The notes under the pieces were generated by a model. It did no database searches and had not been told where the DNA came from. It saw only the letters and a list, made by a program, of their open reading frames with translations. Positions 1 through 5,572 of a stretch of 11,016 nt of DNA are shown piece after piece; within the stretch, counting starts at the first letter, position 1, and each line of letters starts with the position of its first letter. This DNA comes from Bacteroidota bacterium (GTDB taxonomy: Bacteria > Bacteroidota > Bacteroidia > Bacteroidales > Marinifilaceae), in assembly GCA_023400335.1 (NCBI GenBank), contig JAEXFF010000305.1, positions 1 through 11,016 on the forward strand, given 5' to 3'. The position numbers and the translations under genes are program-made.

Positions 1-131
1 ATAAATGTTTTTATCGCGTAATTTATTTTCGTACTCGCCGATTTTTACCGAATTTGGTGGTTTGATTTAATTTATTTCTGCCCATTTTGTCCATTTCCAC
101 CTGATATTAAAGTTCTATTCTGTTAAATTCC

Positions 132-150
132 ATTTGCAAGTCTTGCAAAT
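132..150. repeat. 19-bp palindrome
   Basis: The arms atttgcaag (132-140) and cttgcaaat (142-150) are perfect reverse complements around a single base at 141. A palindrome this compact is typical of a dimeric DNA-binding-protein site, but no gene it would control is visible on its left side and the nearest gene on its right starts 455 bases away. Chance occurrence in AT-rich DNA cannot be excluded. Confidence 0.45.
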
Positions 151-194
151 CATCTCTCCATATTAAAATCCTCCGTACTTTTATTCCGACAAAA

Positions 195-489
195 AAACAG
201 TCACCCCATAACGTTTGTAGGTTGTTTAAATTTGTTTATATTAGGATAATATAGGATATGTCTCGGCAAAATTAATTAAATAAGTTTATTGCTTTTGCAC
301 CCGGCTTTCACTATATTTGTCACAGCACGAAAAGAAATTTTCGTGACAGACATATTAAATGAAGCGTTTAGCTTATCCTTGCTTTGAAATCTGGACAATT
401 TCATACACCAAAGGATAACAGTACAAACGTTCATGCTTGCCATATAGGTAGTTCTTACCATATATCGGTTGGGCGTGGGGTGACTGTTT
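195..489. repeat. 14-bp inverted repeat bounding a ~295-bp MITE-like segment
   Basis: aaacagtcacccca at 195-208 is the exact reverse complement of tggggtgactgttt at 476-489. The pair bounds about 295 bp with no intact transposase, which fits a MITE or a decayed insertion sequence. Against a clean element, I see no obvious target-site duplication, and weak similarity continues outside both arms (a T-run followed by a G-rich stretch). A second short inverted pair, acgtttgta (211-219) with tacaaacgt (422-430), is nested asymmetrically inside. The exact match is seen directly; the mobile origin is inferred. Confidence 0.5.
318..348. other. Stem-loop with a GAAA tetraloop
   Basis: cacgaaaa (326-333) pairs perfectly with ttttcgtg (338-345) around the loop gaaa (334-337). 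An alternative pairing of tgtca (318-322) with tgaca (344-348) would extend the stem across a bulge. GNRA-type loops stabilise RNA, so the hairpin could form in a transcript of either strand, or simply reflect fold-back structure of a small mobile element. It is not followed by a T-run on either side, so it does not look like an intrinsic terminator. Confidence 0.45.
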
Positions 490-525
490 ATTTTGGTGTA
501 AGGTTTGTCCAGAACCTCAAAGCAA
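379..525. repeat. Long imperfect inverted repeat (arms 379-412 and 491-525)
   Basis: The left arm contains ttgctttga (379-387), tctggacaa (390-398) and tacaccaaa (404-412). The right arm contains the reverse complements in the right order: tttggtgta (492-500), ttgtccaga (505-513) and tcaaagcaa (517-525). Only short unmatched stretches lie between these blocks. Weaker similarity continues past both ends, including a related agtttattgctttt at 285-298. The arms enclose about 78 bp and the right arm ends 79 bp before the ATG at 605. It could be an invertible control segment, an internal duplication of a decayed element, or a large fold-back RNA. Confidence 0.6.
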
Positions 526-604
526 ATAAACTGAAAGTTCCCACGCTTTTTTTGTACTGATAAATTTACTGTCTGGGGATTGCAGAATTATATCAGGGTG
601 GATT

Positions 605-2131
605 ATGAAAAGTTTTCAAGAAAGGACGGAAATTATACGTGGTATGATAGCTCAAAGAATGAGACAGAGTCCATGTTCGGAAGATATATCATTTACAACA
701 TTACAGACTTGGCCGGAGTTGTTGATTTGGGGATTCCCGGAGGGAATGATATTCAATATTATTGTTTCTTGTGATTTAGAATTAAAGAAAGGATACGATT
801 TACAGCAAGCCATTCAAGCGGTAGAATCTAATGAAGAAAGCCAGCCCCACGAATTTCCGGACAGGCATCTGATTAATTATATAAAGTATCGTCTGCAAAA
901 GGAGTATCCACAGTATGTATATCTATACAATGATTCATTACTATACAGTCTTAAGACATCTGTAGAAAAGGGAATGGGGATAAAAATTCCTGATTCACTA
1001 CCTGTTTCTGTTACTCCTGAGGTACCAATTGCACCAGTCCCAAAAGTTGGGTGTGATAATAAACAATTGAAAAAGAGAAACATTTATCTGTATTCAGCTC
1101 TCGTTATTTCGTTTAGTTTAGCTTTTATATTTATCTGTATTCAAAGTTGCAATAGAGATAAAAAAGATTTTCAAAAAATAGAGAATACAATATATTCCTT
1201 TCAATATAAAGATTTTATACGAAAATATCCTCAAAGTGTTTATGTGGAACGGGCATATGACGGTTTATTGCACATTGCAAAAAAAGAAGGGATACAATCA
1301 TTACAAAAATTTGTTCGTGATTACAGTGGGTTTGATGATCATAAAAAATGTGTAGATTATGAGGGATATAAAAATCATGAAGGATACAAAGGATCATGTC
1401 CAAGCCATGTTGAGTTGGCTTTATTAACCATTAGAGATTCTAGTATACGATATTTTCAAAAAGCTTTATATGCCAATACTCTTGACGGATGGATTGCATA
1501 TAGAAATAAAGTTCCTGATTCTTTTAAACGGGAATATGCCGATTCGCTTATTGACCAAAAACGTTGGGAAGAGGCATTGCAACTTAATACTGAAGAAGGA
1601 TACAATGCATACATAAGTCAATATCAATATTATAGTGGAGGTAAGTATAAAAAGGAAGCGGAGAGAAAGAAAATCGATCTTTGGGTTTCTTCTTTTTTCA
1701 ACCCCTCAAAAGGAAAATATGAAACGCATCCACAGATACATAAAGTAAATTCATATGATGTAAACAAAACGACTATTGTAATAACTAATTCAACTAAGTA
1801 TTACTTAAAGATAGGTTTTAGTGGAAATGAAAGCCAAATCATTACTTTAGCTCCCTCCCACGATACGGGAGTTTCGTTATCTAATGGAGAATACCGTATA
1901 GTTGCTGCTAATACGGAGTCGAACAACATAATGGATATTTTAGATCGAAATAAATCAACTAATAATACTGATATTTTGGATTACAAAATATTTGTTGGAA
2001 CGGCAAATTTATCGGGTGGTTTATATAAGGTCGTATATCGTCCCTGTGTTCCCAAGCCAAAACCTAAACCCCAAACTCCTATCACAATAGATGGATTATT
2101 TAACAGATATAATTATCCGATATTTCGATGA
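605..2131 (+). CDS. Bitopic membrane protein with periplasmic repeat and beta domains
   Basis: I do not recognise this 508-residue protein by name. Residues 1-120 form a charged, probably helical domain with the conspicuous stretch TWPELLIWGFPEGMI (35-49). Residues 127-147 are a proline-rich linker. KQLKKRN (153-159) precedes one hydrophobic helix (160-180), so by the positive-inside rule the N-terminus is cytoplasmic and the rest periplasmic. Residues 190-365 contain recurring helical units (YKDFIRKYP, WIAYRNKVP, YNAYISQY, each followed by an alanine- and charge-rich helix) resembling TPR-like repeats. Residues 388-478 read as alternating beta strands (TIVITNSTKYYLKIGFSG...GEYRIVAA), and a KPKPKPQ tail follows. 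The start at 605 is preceded by agggtgga (595-602), unusually close to the ATG. It heads a run of closely spaced genes. A sensor or scaffold role is inference. Confidence 0.85.
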   Translation: MKSFQERTEIIRGMIAQRMRQSPCSEDISFTTLQTWPELLIWGFPEGMIFNIIVSCDLELKKGYDLQQAIQAVESNEESQPHEFPDRHLINYIKYRLQKEYPQYVYLYNDSLLYSLKTSVEKGMGIKIPDSLPVSVTPEVPIAPVPKVGCDNKQLKKRNIYLYSALVISFSLAFIFICIQSCNRDKKDFQKIENTIYSFQYKDFIRKYPQSVYVERAYDGLLHIAKKEGIQSLQKFVRDYSGFDDHKKCVDYEGYKNHEGYKGSCPSHVELALLTIRDSSIRYFQKALYANTLDGWIAYRNKVPDSFKREYADSLIDQKRWEEALQLNTEEGYNAYISQYQYYSGGKYKKEAERKKIDLWVSSFFNPSKGKYETHPQIHKVNSYDVNKTTIVITNSTKYYLKIGFSGNESQIITLAPSHDTGVSLSNGEYRIVAANTESNNIMDILDRNKSTNNTDILDYKIFVGTANLSGGLYKVVYRPCVPKPKPKPQTPITIDGLFNRYNYPIFR

Positions 2132-2154
2132 ATAACTAATATAAACTATGTTTT

Positions 2155-2709
2155 ATGGAATGGCAGGAAATATCATCAGCAGAGACAGCTGCTGCTGGAA
2201 ATGCACCGGAAATGGTGGATGACACTATTTATGAATCCCTATATGCGGAATTGAAAATAAAATGCAACCCAAATAAATTTATGGTGCCTTATGACAAAGA
2301 ACGGGTTAGTCAGGCCAATGAATTATATCGCCAGCTTATGGAAACTTCTCCGCAAAATGAAGAGACCTTACGGCAATTACGGAGCAAAGCCATAAAGGAA
2401 TTAGGTGTCTGTTTCTCGTCCAAAGCCTTGTTTCAATTCCTTTGCAACACCTGTCATCCTCGTAATTTTATGTCGCCTTATAATGCTGAAAAAGTGGAAA
2501 TAGCCAATAAATTGTATGCACAGGTACTTGAAAAGGCATATAATATTGAGGCTTTGGAAAATATTCAGCGATCGGCAAAACAATTGTTGGGAATAAAAGA
2601 ATTTAGAAATAATGAAGAAGGTGGTGATGATGTTACAGGTTATGTTGTCCTAATTTACTTTGGTCTATCTATAATTCTAATACTAATACTTTTGGCTGTT
2701 GGTGTTTAA
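2155..2709 (+). CDS. Tail-anchored protein with two degenerate J-like repeats
   Basis: This 184-residue protein has two copies of a ~55-residue helical unit, at about 26-85 and 90-146. Both follow the pattern of DnaJ J-domain helix II, loop and helix III: LYAELKIKCNPNKF (29-42) in the first and LFQFLCNTCHPRNF (92-105) in the second, each followed by xPYxxExVxxANxLYxQ and a closing LGV or LGI. At the position of the J-domain HPD signature the copies read NPN (38-40) and HPR (101-103), so neither should stimulate Hsp70 ATPase in the normal way. A strongly hydrophobic segment (162-183) ends the protein, which predicts a C-tail anchor with both repeats in the cytoplasm. It lies 23 nt after the upstream gene, with no clear Shine-Dalgarno. 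A paralogous unit occurs in the gene at 3138. The relation to true J domains is inferred from the pattern. Confidence 0.85.
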   Translation: MEWQEISSAETAAAGNAPEMVDDTIYESLYAELKIKCNPNKFMVPYDKERVSQANELYRQLMETSPQNEETLRQLRSKAIKELGVCFSSKALFQFLCNTCHPRNFMSPYNAEKVEIANKLYAQVLEKAYNIEALENIQRSAKQLLGIKEFRNNEEGGDDVTGYVVLIYFGLSIILILILLAVGV

Positions 2710-2730
2710 TTTCATAAATTTTAAGACGTT

Positions 2731-3132
2731 ATGTTTAGGAATACATGGAATATTGTAATCGAATGGTTTAAAGACCGGAGTGAGCGTAGCCGTTTGGTAC
2801 GCAATTTTAATCAGGCAAGTCGTGATGCTTTTGTCAGCGGAGTTGCTCCTACGCTTTTGAAATCAAGTTTGTCACGCGGGGAAAGTGCGTATAAACATCA
2901 GTTTTCCGCTTGGATAAATACAGGCTTTCGGATACAGGCATTGTCCGGACGCTCGTTGTCAAAGGAAGAGATGATTTTTATCGGCAACGTTATTCTGGCA
3001 GATACGGAATTAGTGCGCCGGCTGGTGGTACTAGGTTGGGATACGCTGGAGGTGCACGATGATGTGGGCAGGTATGGTTGTCGCTGGAAATTGATAGATT
3101 ATGCAAAAATCGGTTTAATGCTTGATAAATAA
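2731..3132 (+). CDS. Conserved-looking soluble protein of unknown function
   Basis: This is a 133-residue protein with no signal peptide or membrane segment. It begins with an amphipathic, aromatic stretch (FRNTWNIVIEWFKDRSERSR, 2-21) rich in basic residues and continues as predicted helices. A compact C-terminal part includes GNVILADTELVRRLVVLGWDTLE (85-107) and GRYGCRWKL (113-121). I recognise no catalytic motif. It sits 21 nt after the tail-anchored J-like gene and 5 nt before the HPD-containing J-like gene, so it is almost certainly co-transcribed with them and may be their soluble partner. The Trp- and Arg-rich N-terminus could bind a membrane surface or a partner. Its function is unknown. 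Confidence 0.8.
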   Translation: MFRNTWNIVIEWFKDRSERSRLVRNFNQASRDAFVSGVAPTLLKSSLSRGESAYKHQFSAWINTGFRIQALSGRSLSKEEMIFIGNVILADTELVRRLVVLGWDTLEVHDDVGRYGCRWKLIDYAKIGLMLDK

Positions 3133-3137
3133 CGGAT

Positions 3138-3557
3138 ATGATGACACAGGCAGAAGTATTGACAGACACCTTGCAGGGCGTGGCAGGGGCTGTAACAACA
3201 GGAAATTTTCAAGAGAGTGACGTATGGTTTTACATCGCCATGGTAGAGTTTGTAATCATCTTTTTTTTGTTGTTGTTTGCCTTTAGGAGAGGAACGACAA
3301 GAGTGGAAAAGCAGAAGCTCAGGGAGAGTATAAAGAGTGATGTGGATTTTCAGAACATCATCAATAGTTCGTTCCATGCTACAGAGATCTACAACGAACT
3401 AAAAGTGAAATGCCATCCAGACCGCTTTATCGGTGATGTCGAAAAAAATGCGACGGCCAACCGGATTTTTCAGGAGGTCACTAAAAATAAGATGAACTAC
3501 AAACGCCTACAGGAGTTAAAGAAGGAGGCGGAAGAAAGTTTAGGGATTAATTTTTGA
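3138..3557 (+). CDS. Membrane-anchored J-domain-like protein with HPD
   Basis: The product is 139 residues. An acidic N-terminal segment (1-27) is followed by one membrane helix (about 28-49) and then basic residues (RRGTTRVEKQK, 50-60), which predicts the C-terminal part in the cytoplasm. Residues 80-136 form a J-like unit: IYNELKVKCHPDRF (84-97) carries an intact His-Pro-Asp at 93-95, the loop and Hsp70-contact signature of J domains, followed by a helix with ATANRIFQEV and a final LGINF. The unit is shorter than a canonical ~70-residue J domain, and the helix I region is not obvious. It is clearly related to the two units of the gene at 2155. A role recruiting DnaK at the membrane is plausible from the HPD, but unproven. 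Two adjacent ATGs (3138, 3141) are possible starts; the first lies 5 nt after the upstream stop. Confidence 0.85.
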   Translation: MMTQAEVLTDTLQGVAGAVTTGNFQESDVWFYIAMVEFVIIFFLLLFAFRRGTTRVEKQKLRESIKSDVDFQNIINSSFHATEIYNELKVKCHPDRFIGDVEKNATANRIFQEVTKNKMNYKRLQELKKEAEESLGINF

Positions 3558-3593
3558 TTTTTGTTTAATAGTTAATTTAAAATGAATTGAGTT

Positions 3594-3782
3594 ATGGTTA
3601 TTGTTCTTCAAATTATCGTTTCGGCACTTATTGCCTTGTTGGGTAAGGATAGAAAAATTGGGTATGGTTGGGCTTTTGTCCTCTGTTTGTTCCTATCTCC
3701 GATAATCGGACTTATTATAATTCTTTGCAGTAAAAAGAAAAGTGCAGTAGATTTTATAGACGTTAATAAAAGTGAGGTATGA
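3594..3782 (+). CDS. Small two-helix membrane protein (62 aa)
   Basis: This 62-residue protein has hydrophobic segments at about 2-16 and 25-46, separated by a short basic loop (GKDRKIGYGW, 17-26). A KKK patch (47-49) and a polar tail follow. The G-x-DRKIGYGWAF...FLSPIIGLI pattern is like that of small hypothetical membrane proteins common in Bacteroidota; I know no established function. Its stop overlaps the start of the next gene in an ATGA, which implies translational coupling. It lies 36 nt after the J-like gene, in an AT-rich gap with no clear promoter or terminator. Confidence 0.75.
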   Translation: MVIVLQIIVSALIALLGKDRKIGYGWAFVLCLFLSPIIGLIIILCSKKKSAVDFIDVNKSEV

Positions 3783-3970
3783 AAGTTGCGGGAATTGTAT
3801 TGATTGTTTGGGGTGGACTTGCTGTATTAGCAGCTATTCTTCAAGTTATGAGAGGGTTTGAAGCCAATTTTGCTGGTCTGTCACTTATCGTTTTGGGAAC
3901 ATTTTTGATTAGTCGTGCAAAAAAGAAACAAGAAGAAAAGAAAGAACGAAACAAATGGTTAAATAATTGA
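3779..3970 (+). CDS. Small two-helix membrane protein (63 aa)
   Basis: The product is 63 residues, with hydrophobic segments at about 4-24 and 30-46 and a strongly charged C-terminal tail (residues 47-59, mostly Lys, Glu and Arg). The tail should lie in the cytoplasm. The start overlaps the upstream stop by 4 nt (3779-3782), so the two small membrane proteins are probably made in fixed ratio and may form a complex. There is no catalytic motif. Possibilities include a membrane-complex subunit or a holin- or toxin-like small protein; nothing in the sequence decides between them. Confidence 0.72.
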   Translation: MKVAGIVLIVWGGLAVLAAILQVMRGFEANFAGLSLIVLGTFLISRAKKKQEEKKERNKWLNN

Positions 3971-4013
3971 ATAATACATATTTTAATATTGATGTTATTA
4001 AAAAATTAATTGG

Positions 4014-4349
4014 ATGTTAGAAATGGACGATATTTTAAATGATTTTGTAAGGGCATGGCAAACATTTGATGCTGATTTAATTATTAAACACCTTGATGAG
4101 AAGTTTGTTTATGACTCCCAGTGGGTTTTTGCTTCTTTGGATTGTCAAGGATATAAGGAGTATATACAAGGTAAATTTCAGACTTTAAAGAGAAATAGAA
4201 TAACCATAGAGGCGGAAATTGTAGAAGATTCATACATGGGTGGTAAAATGATGAAATTAATACAGGATGGTGAAGCTCCTGTTTATTATCGCATCAAGTT
4301 GAATAACGATAATAGCAAAGTAATAAAAGGTGATTTGTGTGCATTTTAA
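4014..4349 (+). CDS. NTF2/SnoaL-like family protein
   Basis: This 111-residue protein has the order of elements expected of the NTF2-like/SnoaL-like cone fold. An N-terminal helix (DDILNDFVRAWQTFDADLI, 5-23) leads into HLDEKFVYDSQWVF (26-39). A helix (GYKEYIQGKFQTLKR, 46-60) follows, and then three or more beta strands (TIEAEIVED, GKMMKLIQD, VYYRIKLN, KVIKGDLCAF). It has no signal peptide, so it is cytoplasmic. Family members are ligand-binding proteins or enzymes; I see no residue set that assigns a reaction. The ATG at 4014 gives the longest form; the ATG at 4023 (MDDIL) is an equally reasonable start. It is the last gene of the AT-rich run, 43 nt after the previous one. Confidence 0.75.
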   Translation: MLEMDDILNDFVRAWQTFDADLIIKHLDEKFVYDSQWVFASLDCQGYKEYIQGKFQTLKRNRITIEAEIVEDSYMGGKMMKLIQDGEAPVYYRIKLNNDNSKVIKGDLCAF

Positions 4350-4450
4350 CTTAATTTACATAATAACTCATATAAGAGTATATGTATAAATATTTAATAC
4401 TAAAAAACACTTACTGAATGTAGATAGTATATAAATGCCTGATATCATGA

Positions 4451-5572
4451 ATGAATATGAAGTATAGCCTTGTTTTTATCATCGTTTTAGGCCTGCTCTG
4501 CGGATGCGTCAGGCAGAGAAAGGCGGATGCTTCCGACACGGGAAGCATTGAAATGACACAAAGCGAAACAGATGCCTTGACAGCTGACTCCGTCCCACTG
4601 CAAGGTGCAGAGGGCACCTCCGATTCCCTACAAGGGCCGGGAAATGCCATCTATTATTGGAAAACCGTTTTCCGCTTGACGGAATATGACAGGCAGTTTT
4701 TGAAAAAGCATCATATCCGGAAAATCTATTTGCGGATGTTTGATGTGGACTACGGAGAGAATATGGATGGGGAGTTGGAAGTTCTTCCTTTTGCCACCAC
4801 CCTTTTTCAAGACACAATACCTGCCGGAATAGAAATAGTGCCCACAGTTTACATCACCACCAAGGCAATCAGGCAGGATGCTGATTTTGCAGAGGCAATG
4901 TACAAAAGGATACGTGCCATGATGACGCGCCACCACATCCGGAACGTGCGGGAAGTCCAGGTGGATTGCGACTGGACGGCCAAAACCCAGAAAGCGTTCT
5001 TCAGATTATGCCAAAGATTACGGGATAAATTGCACACAGACAGCCTGTCGCTCAGCGCCACCATACGCCTACACCAGTTGAAAAAAGAAGTTCCTCCCGT
5101 GGACAAGGGAGTTTTGATGTTATACAATACGGGGTCGATTTACAATCCCGAGACGGAAAATTCCATCCTCAGCTACAAGGACGTACAAGCCTACCTGAAA
5201 TCCAAAGTGACATACGGATTGCCCCTCGACTTTGCATACCCCGCCTATTCGTGGGGAATCTTGATGGAAAACGGGAACTTCAGGGCAATCCTACATGAGG
5301 TCGATTTCTCGAACACCCTGCGCTATAAAGAGACCTCCGAAGGGAACTATCTGGTCTTGCAGGAGCATTATTTGGAAAATCACCATATCCGGAAAGGAAA
5401 CGTCATCCGCCTGGAAACCTCCAAATTCAATGAAATCATGCGTGTGAAACAGCTCGTTGCATCTCAAATGAAACCGGACTCTTGTCATACGATTCTTTAC
5501 CATCTCGATTCATTGAATCTGTCAACGTTTGAAGAAAAAGAAATCAACCAGATATATACCCATCTCCCATGA
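4451..5572 (+). CDS. Lipoprotein with DUF3142-like TIM-barrel-type domain
   Basis: This 373-residue protein begins with a lipoprotein signal: hydrophobic stretch 7-16 and lipobox LCGC with the acylated Cys at 19. The next residues (VRQRK) lack the acidic surface-export signal seen in many Bacteroidota lipoproteins, so a periplasm-facing location is more likely. After a Ser/Thr/Asp-rich linker (24-64) comes a domain starting at AIYYWKTVFRLT (66-77). It contains RKIYLRMFDVDYG, EIVPTVYITTK (128-138), EVQVDCDWT (168-176), SLSATIRLHQ and FAYPAYSWGI (261-270). The spacing of strand-like segments, and the Asp-rich VQVDCDWT near mid-barrel, recall DUF3142 and glycoside-hydrolase-like TIM barrels; a catalytic pair is not proven. 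ATGs at 4451 and 4457 are in frame, and I take the first. The stop overlaps the next start in an ATGA. Confidence 0.82.
   Translation: MNMKYSLVFIIVLGLLCGCVRQRKADASDTGSIEMTQSETDALTADSVPLQGAEGTSDSLQGPGNAIYYWKTVFRLTEYDRQFLKKHHIRKIYLRMFDVDYGENMDGELEVLPFATTLFQDTIPAGIEIVPTVYITTKAIRQDADFAEAMYKRIRAMMTRHHIRNVREVQVDCDWTAKTQKAFFRLCQRLRDKLHTDSLSLSATIRLHQLKKEVPPVDKGVLMLYNTGSIYNPETENSILSYKDVQAYLKSKVTYGLPLDFAYPAYSWGILMENGNFRAILHEVDFSNTLRYKETSEGNYLVLQEHYLENHHIRKGNVIRLETSKFNEIMRVKQLVASQMKPDSCHTILYHLDSLNLSTFEEKEINQIYTHLP

Larger units (their letters stand above)
1..604. other. AT-rich non-coding region with clustered inverted repeats
   Basis: No convincing gene was found in these 604 bases. The longest minus-strand frame (461 down to 276) is a 61-codon stretch with no recognisable domain, and it runs across repeat arms. 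The region holds a 19-bp palindrome (132-150), a 14-bp perfect inverted repeat (195-208 with 476-489), a longer imperfect inverted repeat (379-412 with 491-525) and a hairpin (318-348), each listed separately. Position 1 is inside the spacer, so the preceding gene is not visible. I found no full TTTG...TAnnTTTG promoter for the gene at 605; the nearest partial match is TAAATTTA at 561-568. A remnant of a small transposable element or a recombination/regulatory site is inferred. Confidence 0.6.

Noticed and set aside
110..157. Tiny minus-strand frame with C-x-x-C (about 12 codons) around the 132-150 palindrome
   Set aside because: Too short, and the bases are explained by the palindrome.
276..461. 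Minus-strand 61-codon frame as a transposase fragment
   Set aside because: It has no recognisable domain or catalytic motif, crosses repeat arms and a hairpin, and lies in AT-rich spacer. The repeats themselves are reported instead.
580..774. Plus-strand 64-codon frame overlapping the 605 gene
   Set aside because: It is in a different frame of a much longer 508-codon gene with clear membrane and repeat features, so it is a shadow.
1130..1160. IQSCNRDKK in the 508-aa protein as a lipobox
   Set aside because: The cysteine follows a helix 180 residues from the N-terminus, so it cannot be a signal peptidase II site; the helix is an internal membrane anchor.
4357..4386. Small inverted repeats (catata/tatatg, tacata/tatgta) after the NTF2-like gene as a terminator
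   Set aside because: Stems of 6 bp made almost only of A and T, no T-run, and several mutually incompatible pairings; no better than expected in this AT-rich spacer.
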